From Lachnospiraceae bacterium (GTDB taxonomy: Bacteria; Bacillota; Clostridia; Lachnospirales; Lachnospiraceae), in assembly GCA_015057455.1 (NCBI GenBank), contig SVEH01000005.1:1-64000 (forward strand): a stretch of DNA of 64,000 nucleotides, in the 5' to 3' direction. The translations under genes and the position numbers were made by a program. Below are positions 24,836 through 34,612 of this stretch, piece by piece. Below the pieces are notes generated by a model, which was not told the DNA's origin, did no database searches, and saw nothing but the letters and a program-made list of their open reading frames with translations. Positions within the stretch are counted from its first letter, which is position 1. The number at the start of each line of letters is the position of its first letter.

Positions 24836-25724
24836 TGTAAGTTATGCAGGAGCAGGAGTTCGCTTTTGTGCATATATAATAGATCAAATAATATTATTGA
24901 TGGTTATTGGTATGTTGGCAGGTGTTTTTGCAGTACTAGGAATGATGGGATTAGATGTAGTTTTAGATTATAAATTACTATTTCATTTTACAGTATCAGC
25001 AATAATATATTTTATAGTTAAGAAGATTTATTTTATAGCATTTACATATACTTCTGGTCAAACAATAGGAAAGAAAGTATTCCGAATAAAAGTAGTTAAT
25101 GATGATTTAACAAAGGCTAGTTTTTGGAGAGTATTTTATAGAGAAGTAATAGGAAGATACTTGTGTGGACTTAAGGAATTTGTGTGGATAGGATATCTAA
25201 TAATGTTTTTAGATGAAGAAAAAAGAGGTGCACATGATAGATTAAGTGATACAAGGGTTGTATACGATTCTTATATTAATAATGAGGAAGTAAGTGAGAA
25301 GGCTATATATAACGAGCAAATGAACAGGAACTTAGAAGAATTAAAAGCTAGTACTAAATCTGCAACGGATGAAAGTGATGAAATTATGGGAATGACTACA
25401 ATAGTTTCTGAAGATGAGAATATTGCAGATATGGATACATATGAGTCAGCATTAGAACCTGCTATAATGGAAGATGAGGTAAACCCAGTTGAAGATAATT
25501 TAGAAGGTAGAGATGGTGATTTTGAAATAAGTGAAATAGTTCAAGAGAATATAACAGACGCTGTAACTGAAGATAATCATATGGAAGAAAAGCCGAGTAT
25601 AGAACAAAATCTAGATACAGCAGAAAAACTAGATGATGTTAGTAAAGTGGAGAAGTTAATTGATGATATGGCAGCAGATATTAATTCTAATATTGATGCA
25701 ATTATCAATGAAGATAACAAATAA
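24819..25724 (+). CDS. RDD-family membrane protein with long acidic tail
   Basis: A 301-aa integral membrane protein. The first ~150 residues form the RDD domain: GAGVRFCAYIIDQIILL carries the namesake Arg and Asp, a helix pair follows, and TSGQTIGKKVFRIKVV and EEKRGAHDRLSDTRVV end the domain. Residues ~155-301 are hydrophilic and strongly acidic with no recognised fold. RDD proteins have been linked to transport, but the role here is open. The ATG at 24819 is chosen because GCGGGGTG lies upstream. The ATG at 24795 would add eight residues within sppA and lacks a ribosome site. Confidence 0.82.
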   Translation: MQSHNNVSYAGAGVRFCAYIIDQIILLMVIGMLAGVFAVLGMMGLDVVLDYKLLFHFTVSAIIYFIVKKIYFIAFTYTSGQTIGKKVFRIKVVNDDLTKASFWRVFYREVIGRYLCGLKEFVWIGYLIMFLDEEKRGAHDRLSDTRVVYDSYINNEEVSEKAIYNEQMNRNLEELKASTKSATDESDEIMGMTTIVSEDENIADMDTYESALEPAIMEDEVNPVEDNLEGRDGDFEISEIVQENITDAVTEDNHMEEKPSIEQNLDTAEKLDDVSKVEKLIDDMAADINSNIDAIINEDNK

Positions 25725-25763
25725 TAAGATTTAATAGCATAAATAAAATGGTTATATATTAAT

Positions 25764-25850
25764 AATGACTATATATTAGTGAAGAAACTTAAAATATTAG
25801 AGTAGCATCTAATAAATTAAGTAGTTCATAGATATATAGTCATTTTTATT
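25764..25850 (+). terminator. long foldback terminator after the sppA-RDD operon
   Basis: AATGACTATATAT (25764-25776) pairs with ATATATAGTCATT (25832-25844). Inside, CTTAAAATATTAGA pairs with TCTAATAAATTAAG around GTAGCA. The whole region folds into one ~80-nt hairpin ending in TTTTTATTT. Confidence 0.7.
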
Positions 25851-25905
25851 TGTGAATAAACATAAACTATAAGATAAATTAACTAATATATAGGAGCTGA
25901 TATAT

Positions 25906-26790
25906 ATGAAAAAGGTTATTTTATTAATGATAGTTGGTATTATGCTATTAGCTATAATATACATAAGTAGGGATGATGTGAGTAATGTTAAAACAGATGA
26001 GTATGTGGCAGAAAATGAGGAAGATGTTAAAGAATATATGCTAAATTTAGTACAAAAGGATTGGGATTATGAGATGATTAAAACAATGTGCGTACTAGTA
26101 AGGACAGGCTGTATATATGGCAAGGTTAATGAAGTTGAAGAAAATATAAAACAGTATTATAAAAGCATATATAACAATATTCATAGCAATAATATAACAT
26201 TTAAAAAGTTACCAAGTAAAATTCAAACTAAAATAAAAAAGGCTATAGATAAAGGAATAGAAGAAACAAAAGGAGAAATAATAGTTTATAAAAAAGATGT
26301 TGTATATCCTTTTTTTCATTATGTATCACCTAGGGTTACAAGAAATGAAGATAGCAATTTAAAAATTAATATACCATATTTAAAGAAAAGAATATGTAAA
26401 TATGATATAGAGTCTAAAGAGTTTATACAGATAAAGTATTTTAATAAAGCAGATGTAATAAAGAAAATAGCAAGTGATACAGAGGGGAAAGAAATTAGTA
26501 TATCTAAGGTAGATAAAAGTGGTTATGTTTATGGGTTGAAAATAGATAATAAATATAATGTGGATGTTAATAAATTTATATATGCACTAGGACTAAATTC
26601 AAATAATTTTACAATAAGTACATATACAGAAAACAAAGATATAATAAGAATTGTATGTAGAGGAAAAGGTTCGGGAATGGGGCTGAGTATATATGATGCT
26701 AATAGATTAGCAAAAAAAGAGAATAGGACATATAAAGAGATAATAAAACTATATTTTAAGAAAATAGAGATTAAAAAATATGTAGTTTAA
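25906..26790 (+). CDS. spoIID: SpoIID-like protein, probably catalytically impaired
   Basis: SpoIID is a lytic transglycosylase that trims peptidoglycan during engulfment. This 294-aa protein has an N-terminal membrane anchor (~3-20) and the family layout. It includes a clear C-terminal signature, CRGKGSGMGLSIYDANRLAKKE followed by TYKEIIKLYFKKI. In the N-terminal motif, where active SpoIID has an Ala-Glu-Met-Pro-type sequence with the catalytic Glu before KAQAVAARTYA, it reads LVQKDWDYEMIKTMCVLVRT, so the catalytic Glu seems lost. The next gene is spoIIQ-like, the usual clostridial neighbour. The position of the missing Glu comes from an unaided alignment. Confidence 0.75.
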   Translation: MKKVILLMIVGIMLLAIIYISRDDVSNVKTDEYVAENEEDVKEYMLNLVQKDWDYEMIKTMCVLVRTGCIYGKVNEVEENIKQYYKSIYNNIHSNNITFKKLPSKIQTKIKKAIDKGIEETKGEIIVYKKDVVYPFFHYVSPRVTRNEDSNLKINIPYLKKRICKYDIESKEFIQIKYFNKADVIKKIASDTEGKEISISKVDKSGYVYGLKIDNKYNVDVNKFIYALGLNSNNFTISTYTENKDIIRIVCRGKGSGMGLSIYDANRLAKKENRTYKEIIKLYFKKIEIKKYVV

Positions 26791-26853
26791 TGAATAAATA
26801 AATCTACTCTGTAAATACTATAGATAAATAATTACAGGAAGGTAGATGGAAAT

Positions 26854-27615
26854 ATGAAATTAAGTAGTCTTTCAAAAAGGAAAAAGTTTTTTCTAGCTTT
26901 AGGTTTAAGCGTATTATCTATAGGTGGATTAACTTATTCTGTAAAGAATATAAAGGATGCAGGAGAAAAGTTGGCCAATATTAGTAAGGCAAGAAATTCA
27001 TTGGAAGAGAATATAAATAGTGAAATATCGTCTAATTATGCACTTAATAGTGAAGATATAGGAGTTGGTGATGATGGTAAAAAAGATGGCGAAAAAAATG
27101 AAGAAAATAGTGAAAAAGTACATGTGCAAGTTGAAAAAGAAGTTGTAGAAGTAGTAGCAAATGGACAAAAAGATAAGGTGGATGGAAAAAAACTGAAAGA
27201 GTTTGATGAGGAACGAGGGTTAAGTTGGCCTATAAGTGGTGATGTTATAAAGAATTATAGTATTGATAAATTAGTGTATTTTGATACTTTAGGTGTATTT
27301 AAAGCTAACCCGGGTATATTTATTAAAGCAGAAGAAGGCAATAAAGTTAAGGCTGCATATGATGGAAGAATTGTTGAGATATCGAAGGATGGGGATAGAG
27401 GTAATTATATAGTAATGGAAATGGGAAGTAACATGAAATTATTGTATGGACAATTAAAAGATATAAAAGTTTCTAAAGGAGACGATATAAAAGAAGGAGA
27501 GATAATTGCACAAGTAGCTAAACCAACAGCTTATTATACCAAAGAAGGAACACATTTATATTTTCAAGTTATGGAGGATAATAAAGAGGTGAACCCTCTT
27601 ATATTACTTAAATAA
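26854..27615 (+). CDS. spoIIQ: SpoIIQ-like M23 peptidase-fold protein, zinc ligands lost
   Basis: SpoIIQ is the forespore half of the SpoIIQ-SpoIIIAH channel that bridges the membranes during engulfment. This 253-aa protein has a membrane anchor (~12-29), a charged linker to ~120, and a LytM/M23 domain from ~124. The usual H-x-G-I-D is NPGIFIK here (His to Asn152, Asp to Phe156). The final HxH is HLY (H234, Y236). Two zinc ligands and one more metal residue are therefore absent. B. subtilis SpoIIQ is also degenerate, whereas I recall many clostridial ones keeping zinc. It lies 63 nt behind the SpoIID-like gene. Confidence 0.8.
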   Translation: MKLSSLSKRKKFFLALGLSVLSIGGLTYSVKNIKDAGEKLANISKARNSLEENINSEISSNYALNSEDIGVGDDGKKDGEKNEENSEKVHVQVEKEVVEVVANGQKDKVDGKKLKEFDEERGLSWPISGDVIKNYSIDKLVYFDTLGVFKANPGIFIKAEEGNKVKAAYDGRIVEISKDGDRGNYIVMEMGSNMKLLYGQLKDIKVSKGDDIKEGEIIAQVAKPTAYYTKEGTHLYFQVMEDNKEVNPLILLK

Positions 27616-27708
27616 TATTTAGAAGTATATATAATAATACTTATAAAAAAATATTTATTAAATATTACGAAAATATTACAGAGATGTGTACAGAAAATGT
27701 TAAAAATA

Positions 27709-27717
27709 TGGTATAAT
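27709..27717 (+). promoter_or_regulatory. extended -10 promoter for the 27759-29924 pair
   Basis: TGGTATAAT (27709-27717) is an extended -10 box 42 nt before the start codon. No strong -35 box is seen. Confidence 0.55.
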
Positions 27718-27758
27718 TATGGCATAAGGTATGGATATTATGAAGTAGGAGGCCTATT

Positions 27759-28574
27759 ATGTACGTTAAAAAGTATTTATTAGGATATATATTATTATCA
27801 GTAGGAGTACCTGTTACTTTATTTGTGTGTAATCAGGTTGGAAATGATATGTTAAAAGGCGCAGCTTCATTGGCTCTTATAGCTTGTGCCATAATTAATT
27901 TTATTTATTCTTTGAAAATAATTAAGTATGTATTTGGTAATAGAGGTCATAATAGAATAGATTTAGAGTATGTAATGCAGATAGGTATGATTGTAGTATT
28001 ACTATATTTATTAAGATATGCATGTGCATATTTAATGGGTATGGAGCAGATACCTAGTGCAATAATATATTTTGTAATGTCACCATTTATATTGCTTATA
28101 GTGTCACCATTTATGAAAAATTATTGTTTAAATATGAATACAATATATGTTGCAGTAATGGTTGCATATGTATTAATGATGGTTATATTGCCATTAGCAT
28201 TTAGAGTGATTAATACAGTGGCACCAAATAATCCATTTATATTTGAAGAGGCATATAGTAATTTCTTTATGTATGAACAAGTGGCAGATAAATGGATAAT
28301 GTATATATTAGAATATTTTAATGTAAAGTTAAGTAATTCAGTATTATTAATTGTGTTGAATTTTATGGCTTTTGTAATGTGGTCATTAACTTTTTTACCA
28401 TATATGGTCATAAATTCAATAATAACTGACGAATTAACATATATGGAGTTTTGTAAAAAACTTACAGGATTTAATCTTATGATTATTACAGTAACAGTAG
28501 TAGGATTTGCTGTTTTATGTAGTGTATTAGTTACTAAGGGGGAAATACAAGTATTGTATAGCTTAAAACACTAG
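27759..28574 (+). CDS. multi-pass membrane protein, unknown function
   Basis: A 271-aa integral membrane protein with about six or seven hydrophobic helices (near 8-27, 34-54, 72-92, 101-117, 128-148, 200-220, 238-258). The segment between ~150 and ~195 is more polar and probably lies outside the membrane. I recognise no family and no catalytic motif. GGAGG lies close upstream of the ATG. It ends 15 nt before the CBM25-like gene, so the two are almost certainly co-transcribed and may work together at the cell surface. Confidence 0.72.
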   Translation: MYVKKYLLGYILLSVGVPVTLFVCNQVGNDMLKGAASLALIACAIINFIYSLKIIKYVFGNRGHNRIDLEYVMQIGMIVVLLYLLRYACAYLMGMEQIPSAIIYFVMSPFILLIVSPFMKNYCLNMNTIYVAVMVAYVLMMVILPLAFRVINTVAPNNPFIFEEAYSNFFMYEQVADKWIMYILEYFNVKLSNSVLLIVLNFMAFVMWSLTFLPYMVINSIITDELTYMEFCKKLTGFNLMIITVTVVGFAVLCSVLVTKGEIQVLYSLKH

Positions 28575-28589
28575 AAAGGGGAAGTTGTT

Positions 28590-29924
28590 ATGAATGAAGC
28601 ATTGGACAAGCAAATGACCAAGTTGATAGTTATATTATCAATAATTTTATTTGGTCTTTTTGGTGTGCTTACATATTTGACTATTCAATATGATAATAGT
28701 GATAAGAAAGCAGTAATAATATATTATAAAGGATATAGTTCTCCAAGAATAAGATATAGATTTGATACTGAACCATGGGGACCTATAGAAGGCGAACCAA
28801 TAGAAGCTAATACAAGTGGCAAATATTCTGATTATACACATAGATTTGTTATGCCGCTTAAAAATCATGAATATATACTTGCATCATTTAATGATGGAGC
28901 AGGTAATATAGATGATAATAATAATGAGAATTATAAATTTGAAAGAGGATCATATGCATTTGATAATGGACAAATTATTCGTCTAGATAAAACGTTCCAA
29001 GCAATAAAGCTTGTAACTAGTTCTCCAAGTGCATTTGTAAATCAAAAAGTAACATTGCAGTTAAGTACTTATAATGGTAAAGCACCATTTGCATATAAGT
29101 ATGTGGCACAAATACCAGGTGGACAAGAGATAATAATACAGGATTTTTCTAATAATAATACAGCTGAATGGACTCCAACAGAACCTGGTAATTATACATT
29201 ATTAGGAATAGCAAAGGATAAAAAGGGTAAAATTGTAGAAAAAAGAATTGCTAATTTTGCTGTAACATCTCTTGCGGTAAAGAATATTACAACAAGTGTT
29301 GAGGCACCACAGAAGGTAGGTACTAATATAGCACTTAATATGGATATTGATAATAGTTCTAATCTTGAACTTACTTGTTATTATGAAATAAGTAATGGAG
29401 AGAATACAACAAAATTAGAAGCAACAAGTGTAGGAGCAGCAGATTGGACACCATCAGAACCAGGTACTTATACTATTAAAGCTAAAATAGAAAGTGGCGA
29501 GTATAAGGCTGAGAATGAAATTCAATATGAGATAGAGGAAGAAGAAATTGAGTTAACAAAATTGACAGTATACTATAAAGGTATAGAGAATCCAACTGTA
29601 TACTTTAAAGTAAGAGATGGAGAAGGCGATTTTGCAAGTGCTCAAATGACATACGATGAAAGTAAACCAGATTATAAATATAAAGCGGATTTAGATGTAC
29701 CATTTGGTAGTGAGGTGTTAGTATATTTCTCAGATGGATTTGCTTATGCAGATGATAATAATGGGCAATATTATAAATTAACACCAGGTGTATATGGAAT
29801 TGCTAATGGTCAAATGAATAATTTAGAAGAATATGAGGGCGATGCAGAATACGATGAAGGCTTTCAACAAGGTGAGCCAGGACAAGGGGGAGGAGACTTC
29901 TCAGGTTGGTGGCCATTTGGTTAA
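28590..29924 (+). CDS. membrane-anchored protein with CBM25-like starch-binding modules
   Basis: A 444-aa surface protein anchored by an N-terminal helix (~11-32). Two modules follow the CBM25 starch-binding pattern, (V)xYYKG...DDNNxxxY..G-x-Y...NGQ: ~40-130 and ~330-420. Between them lie two Ig-like repeats, each ending in a W-T-P-[TS]-E-P-G-[NT]-Y-T motif. The extreme C-terminus is unusual: Gly/Gln-rich, then GDFSGWWPFG. It has no enzymatic domain. Placed with two surface pullulanases in the same window, it probably holds starch at the cell surface, comparable in role to the Sus-like binding proteins of Bacteroides or the CBM proteins of Ruminococcus. The CBM25 call is by pattern only. Confidence 0.75.
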   Translation: MNEALDKQMTKLIVILSIILFGLFGVLTYLTIQYDNSDKKAVIIYYKGYSSPRIRYRFDTEPWGPIEGEPIEANTSGKYSDYTHRFVMPLKNHEYILASFNDGAGNIDDNNNENYKFERGSYAFDNGQIIRLDKTFQAIKLVTSSPSAFVNQKVTLQLSTYNGKAPFAYKYVAQIPGGQEIIIQDFSNNNTAEWTPTEPGNYTLLGIAKDKKGKIVEKRIANFAVTSLAVKNITTSVEAPQKVGTNIALNMDIDNSSNLELTCYYEISNGENTTKLEATSVGAADWTPSEPGTYTIKAKIESGEYKAENEIQYEIEEEEIELTKLTVYYKGIENPTVYFKVRDGEGDFASAQMTYDESKPDYKYKADLDVPFGSEVLVYFSDGFAYADDNNGQYYKLTPGVYGIANGQMNNLEEYEGDAEYDEGFQQGEPGQGGGDFSGWWPFG

Positions 29925-30084
29925 ATTAATAAATAGAATATACTTATAATAAGTGAGGGAGATACAAATATAAAATATAAATAATATTTTATAAAATTTT
30001 ACTTGAAAAAACAAACATTGTATGTAAAAATTGTACTGTGAGTATGGATGATTAATCATTAATAATGAAGGAGTTTTTGATGCA

Positions 30085-30594
30085 ATGGGAGTTTTTGTTA
30101 CAATCAATAAGTTATTGAAACAAATGGGCTCACTTTATGTGGACTTATTTAAAGAAATCAAGAAGATGTTTAAGGATAATATAAAGAAGGTTACAAGAAG
30201 TGTTCTTATGGGCGTAGGTGCATTTTCATTGTGTGCGTTGTTGGCAGTAGCAGCATTTTTAATAATGGGAACATACAATAAGTATATATTTACGGCAAGT
30301 AACTGGGCAGAGTATCCTAATGATAGAATTAATATGATTAAGAGTATGGAGTCTCAATACGATTTTGTAGGAATGACTAGCAATGAAGTAGAGGAACTTT
30401 TAGGAAAGCCTAATTATAGTACATTAAAAGCTAATTGTGAGTATATTGATTTGGCTGATGTAGAGTATGAATATGTTGCACAATATGAAATTAATAAAGA
30501 AAGCAGAAGTATTGTGGACATGATAGATAAGAATTATGTAGTAGCTTATAATAAAGGCAAAGTTGTGTATGCCAATGTTTTAATAGCAGATTAA
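30085..30594 (+). CDS. single-pass membrane protein with SmpA/BamE-like segment
   Basis: A 169-aa protein with one membrane helix (~41-63) and a basic cytoplasmic N-terminus. The outer part contains FVGMTSNEVEELLGKPNYS, which resembles the GMTxxEVxxLLGxP motif of SmpA/OmlA (BamE)-type folds, also found in Gram-positive lipoproteins of unknown role. The ATG at 30085 lies 11 nt after AAGGAG. A nearer ATG at 30080 reads into a stop after 12 codons. The sequence GGAGTTTTTG occurs twice around the start (30071 and 30088 regions). No functional assignment is made. Confidence 0.7.
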   Translation: MGVFVTINKLLKQMGSLYVDLFKEIKKMFKDNIKKVTRSVLMGVGAFSLCALLAVAAFLIMGTYNKYIFTASNWAEYPNDRINMIKSMESQYDFVGMTSNEVEELLGKPNYSTLKANCEYIDLADVEYEYVAQYEINKESRSIVDMIDKNYVVAYNKGKVVYANVLIAD

Positions 30595-30635
30595 TGCTAC
30601 ATATAGATTAAGAATTTAATATAAGATAATAGATG

Positions 30636-30668
30636 AAGATCACTAGAGATTTCTAGTGGTCTTTATTA
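30636..30668 (+). terminator. terminator behind the gene at 30085
   Basis: AAGATCACTAGA pairs with TCTAGTGGTCTT (one G-T pair) around a 4-nt loop. TTATT follows. Confidence 0.8.
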
Positions 30669-30732
30669 TATTATAGGGATATTTATAGGCATATATAATG
30701 TTTAGTTATTAGTTTTTGTAAAAAATAATAAC

Positions 30733-30760
30733 TAAATTTTTATGATATTTAATACGATAG
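30733..30760 (+). promoter_or_regulatory. possible sigma-28-like promoter of the first MCP gene
   Basis: TAAA (30733-30736), 16 nt, then TACGATAG (30753-30760). The -10 shares CGATA with GCCGATAA. The spacer is one nt longer than ideal. It lies 84 nt before the start codon. Confidence 0.35.
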
Positions 30761-30843
30761 ATTTATTAAGGTCTGTACTGGAAAAATATGTAATCTAGTA
30801 GGGAATAGTGTATAACCAAATATAATCGGGATGGTGGCTAAAT

Positions 30844-32490
30844 ATGTCAAGAAATTTGAAATTAGCGATTTTTATTACAATTGAATATGTGGTGGGAATG
30901 TTATTATGTGCATTTTTAGTGGGGGCAACAACAGTATCACATGTAGCACCAGTAATAATTATATGTATTTGTGGCACAATATTGGTTTCAACAAATACAA
31001 AAATAACTGGAGATACAGAAGAAAAGAAAAATAGGTCAATTGTATCTTATTTTGGTTCTATTAAGTTAGTTATGTTATTAGGTATGTCTTTTGAAGAAGG
31101 ATATGGTAATATAAGTACAACATTTGTTGTGTGTGGATTTATAGTTACAGCTATTGTATTTTTCACAGAAATGTATATGTACATGAAAAACACAAGAAGT
31201 AAGGTATTAAAATACTATGTATTAATAATGTATATAGTAATGTATATATTAGTTGCATTTAATGTGGATAATCTATGGGCGGTATTATTCTGTCTTCCTC
31301 TATTGACTTCATATTCACAGTTTGAAGATGTGAAATTAATGGTTGTAGGTGTAGTGGCTACAGATATAATAACAATTTCATATTTGTTAAAATATACAAT
31401 ATTTGCAGGAGAAAAATTCGATTGGTATAAAGAATGGAATGCCATAGTTGTTATTATACTAATGGTAGTATATTCTTTTGTATTAATACATTCTACAATG
31501 TTATTAAATATGTTTAGTAATAATAGAATAGAAGCTGCAACAGAGGAGCAAGAAAGAGTTGAAAAGTTAACAGATGAGATGATGGATATAAAAGAAGAGG
31601 TATATCAATACGCAAACGAAGCAGAAGAAATTATTGGTTTGCTAAGTAAATCTGTAAATAATACATTGTCTAAATTAGAGGTTGTAGTTAAGGGAAACAT
31701 AGATAACGTAAAAAATATTGAAAATCAATCTGAGATTACAGCTGAGATAAAGGGATATATAGATGAATTAAATATAGAAGTTGCTAATATAGCATCAACA
31801 TTTAATAGTTCAATAATGGATTTAGAAACAAGTAAAGAGTATATGGATGTGTTAAATGATATATCAAACTTGGTGGATAGAAGCAATAAGGAAGTAATGA
31901 GAGTTATTAAAGAATTTGTTGACAATGCAAAGCTTGTTAGGGAAATAACAGAAGGTATAACAGATATATCAGAACAAACAAACTTGTTATCACTAAACGC
32001 ATCTATAGAAAGTGTTAGAGCAGGAGAAATAGGAAAAGGATTCTCTGTTGTAGCTAATGAAATTCGAAAGCTAGCAGAAGAGACTTCTAAGTTAACAGAG
32101 AATATAGGTAACATTGTTGGAAGTTTAGAAAAAAGTGCAGATGTTGCACAATTAGTTGCCAAGGATGTAGAAGATGCAGTAGAAGAAGAGAATAAGAATA
32201 TAGAAGATACTTCAAAAGAGTTTTATATTATGGGACAAAATATGTATGTGTTACGAGACAATATAGATGAAATATCAAGTAGTACTAATCGTGTGGAAGA
32301 ATTTAATATGGAGATACAGCAACATATTATTAATTTAAGTGCTTCAGGTGAAGAATTGTCTGCATGTATAGAAGAAGGTACTAATATAAGTAATAGTAAC
32401 AATAAAAAAGTATCGAGCTCAGCAGATATAATAAAGGATATATCGGAGTTAGCCAATGAAATAGGAAAAGTAAGTTCAGCTAATGCATAG
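30844..32490 (+). CDS. MCP-like chemoreceptor, paralog 1
   Basis: A 548-aa receptor. About seven hydrophobic helices occupy the first ~225 residues and no extracytoplasmic sensor or HAMP domain is visible. The rest is a long coiled-coil signalling domain whose hairpin tip reads [19 protein letters not shown], then [23 protein letters not shown], the CheA/CheW contact region. The usual SARAGE is SVRAGE here. Sensing must go through the membrane part, perhaps membrane state or a small hydrophobic ligand. It is 42 nt upstream of paralog 2 and probably in one transcript with it. A third relative is at 60918. Confidence 0.9.
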   Translation: MSRNLKLAIFITIEYVVGMLLCAFLVGATTVSHVAPVIIICICGTILVSTNTKITGDTEEKKNRSIVSYFGSIKLVMLLGMSFEEGYGNISTTFVVCGFIVTAIVFFTEMYMYMKNTRSKVLKYYVLIMYIVMYILVAFNVDNLWAVLFCLPLLTSYSQFEDVKLMVVGVVATDIITISYLLKYTIFAGEKFDWYKEWNAIVVIILMVVYSFVLIHSTMLLNMFSNNRIEAATEEQERVEKLTDEMMDIKEEVYQYANEAEEIIGLLSKSVNNTLSKLEVVVKGNIDNVKNIENQSEITAEIKGYIDELNIEVANIASTFNSSIMDLETSKEYMDVLNDISNLVDRSNKEVMRVIKEFVDNAKLVREITEGITDISEQTNLLSLNASIESVRAGEIGKGFSVVANEIRKLAEETSKLTENIGNIVGSLEKSADVAQLVAKDVEDAVEEENKNIEDTSKEFYIMGQNMYVLRDNIDEISSSTNRVEEFNMEIQQHIINLSASGEELSACIEEGTNISNSNNKKVSSSADIIKDISELANEIGKVSSANA

Positions 32491-32532
32491 AATAAGAGGA
32501 TATATAAAGAGAAAAAGGATGGTTCTAAAATA

Positions 32533-34179
32533 ATGAAGAAGAATACAATGTTAGTTGGAGTTGGAATATTAGGCGTTATAGTTATGTTAAGTGCATTTGT
32601 ACTACAATCTATAGTTAGGTTGGATTATAGATTTGGTAGTATAGCGATTTTAATATATATGATTATATATATGGTGAGTTTGGCATTATATAAAAAGCCT
32701 AACATGACAGAAATGTGTTATAAAAATAAAATGATTTTAATGTATACAGAATTAACAAAAATAGGAATGTTAATGGGAATAAAAGCAGAAAGTTATTTTG
32801 AGGCTATAGTTGATGGCGTATATCTATTTTTTACTATAGGCGTATGTGCGTTATTAATTTTTGATATATATATGTATATAAAAGATTCAAGTTCAGAGAA
32901 ATATATTGTTTCTACAGAAATGAATTTTTTGGCCCTTTATATAATAGCGGCTATATTTGTAAATAACTATTGGATTTTTGTGGCAGTAGTTCCAGTATAT
33001 GCGGCTACAGCTACATATAATAATAAAAAATTATTAAGTGGAAGTTATGGGTTAATACATATAGCATCATTGTTTGTAATAGTAAAACAATTATTAGTAG
33101 CTTATGATGGTGCTGAAAGAACATATCAAATGTGGATATTTATTGTTTCAATGATTTTCGTAAGCGGTTATTGTATTACGGTTGTAAGAACAGCGCAGTT
33201 AAATGATATGGCAAGTGATGACAAATTAAAAATTGTTAACGAGAAAAAAGATGAAGTTGTAGCTATTGCAGAAAAGGCAACTAGTTTAAGTAGACAAATT
33301 AGAGAAGATTCAGATAAAGTAGAGAAATATATAAATGAAGTTGATGAAGGAACACAGAGTTCTATTATGATTTTTGAAGATATTAAAGCGGGAAATGAAA
33401 CTAACTTAATCAGTGCAACAAGACAAAATGAGATGACATCTGAAATTATTGAGATGACTGATAATGTTAATAGAGGAATGAATAAAGTAATATATTCAAT
33501 AAAAGAGTCTTATGAAGGTTTGAATAGAAGTAGGAAGTCAATAAAGAATCTAAGAGGTAAATCAGATGTTATTTTAGAGAAGAATCAAAGTGTTATAGAT
33601 GTTATATTAGAATTTATAGAAAACATAAAGAATATGAAGGCTTTGATTGGTGAGATATCTAATATATCAGAGCAAACAAATCTGTTGTCATTAAATGCTT
33701 CAATAGAAAGTGCTAGAGCAGGTGAAACAGGAAAAGGTTTTGCAGTAGTTGCAGGTGAAATTACATCTTTGTCTGATGAAACATCTAATTTGACAAATGA
33801 TATTAATAGAATAGTAAATGAGTTAGAAGATAGTGCTAATTTAGCTAAGAAGGTTATAAGTGAAGTTATCGGTGCAGTAGAAAATGAAAAAAATGTTATA
33901 GATAAAAATATTACGAATATAAATAAGATAGGCAGTAATATTGATGCATTAGAGAATAGTATTAAGACAGTACTTAATAGAACACAGAAAATAACTGAGT
34001 TAAATGCTATAATTAAGGAACATTCGGATGAACTAGATGCATCTAGTAATACAATAACAAATGTAATTAATGAGGTTGTAGAATTTAGTGAAGATAATAA
34101 GAGGGATTCAGTAAAGGCAAAAGAAATTGTAGATAAATTAAATGAAACAGTAAATAAATTAGATGCATGTATGGAATAA
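32533..34179 (+). CDS. MCP-like chemoreceptor, paralog 2
   Basis: A 548-aa receptor with the same plan as its upstream neighbour: six to seven N-terminal membrane helices (~8-225), no HAMP domain, and a cytoplasmic coiled coil with the signalling tip [19 protein letters not shown] then [17 protein letters not shown]. The N-terminal halves of the two are diverged, so they may sense different cues, while the signalling tips are nearly the same. AAAGGATGG is a ribosome site but lies somewhat far (~12 nt) from the ATG. The gene ends just before the ileS promoter. Confidence 0.9.
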   Translation: MKKNTMLVGVGILGVIVMLSAFVLQSIVRLDYRFGSIAILIYMIIYMVSLALYKKPNMTEMCYKNKMILMYTELTKIGMLMGIKAESYFEAIVDGVYLFFTIGVCALLIFDIYMYIKDSSSEKYIVSTEMNFLALYIIAAIFVNNYWIFVAVVPVYAATATYNNKKLLSGSYGLIHIASLFVIVKQLLVAYDGAERTYQMWIFIVSMIFVSGYCITVVRTAQLNDMASDDKLKIVNEKKDEVVAIAEKATSLSRQIREDSDKVEKYINEVDEGTQSSIMIFEDIKAGNETNLISATRQNEMTSEIIEMTDNVNRGMNKVIYSIKESYEGLNRSRKSIKNLRGKSDVILEKNQSVIDVILEFIENIKNMKALIGEISNISEQTNLLSLNASIESARAGETGKGFAVVAGEITSLSDETSNLTNDINRIVNELEDSANLAKKVISEVIGAVENEKNVIDKNITNINKIGSNIDALENSIKTVLNRTQKITELNAIIKEHSDELDASSNTITNVINEVVEFSEDNKRDSVKAKEIVDKLNETVNKLDACME

Positions 34180-34182
34180 AGT

Positions 34183-34211
34183 TTGACAAAATTAATAATA
34201 TATTATATATT
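34183..34211 (+). promoter_or_regulatory. ileS promoter
   Basis: A consensus TTGACA (34183-34188), a 17-nt spacer and TATATT (34206-34211). It is placed just upstream of the T-box leader. Confidence 0.8.
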
Positions 34212-34239
34212 AAACTGTAGAATAGAATGATAAAATAAA

Positions 34240-34500
34240 TGCCTTAATGAAGACAGTAGGTAATTATGAAGATTTCAGTGAGTCTAGGATAGTGGGAACT
34301 AGATATTAGTAGTAATTATTGAATATCACTTCATTGTGACTAGGTCACAGCAGCAAGCTGAACGGCAAGATAGTGCTTATTAAGTTATGCCGGCTTTTCC
34401 GTCGTTATAGGGAAGACATATGATAGTATGTAAATAGGTGGTATAATAATGTGCTTATAGAAGCCCTTATCCTGTTTAGTAGGATAAGGGCTTATTTTAA
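34240..34500 (+). promoter_or_regulatory. T-box riboswitch (Ile) of ileS
   Basis: A leader RNA that reads uncharged tRNA-Ile. The base of stem I pairs ATGAAG (34247-34252) with CTTCAT (34329-34334), and the codon ATC (34325-34327) sits in the specifier loop just 5' of that strand. The antiterminator core AATAGGTGGTATA (from 34433) contains TGGT, which fits a tRNA ending ACCA, as in tRNA-Ile. The terminator is AAGCCCTTATCCT (34461-34473) with AGGATAAGGGCTT (34481-34493) and a T-rich tail. When uncharged tRNA-Ile binds, the terminator is prevented and ileS is expressed. Confidence 0.93.
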
Positions 34501-34612
34501 TTTTATAAGAAACTATAATATATGATTGTTAGTTTTCGAGTAAAATAAAAACGTTTTGTTAGGGAAGCGTTTATATCATAACATAAATTAAGGCAGAATA
34601 ATGGAGGTAATT

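Noticed and set aside
31725-32162. 145-aa minus-strand open frame in the first MCP gene
   Set aside because: Antisense to the conserved signalling tip of the receptor; low-complexity Ser/Leu/Ile composition and no start signals.
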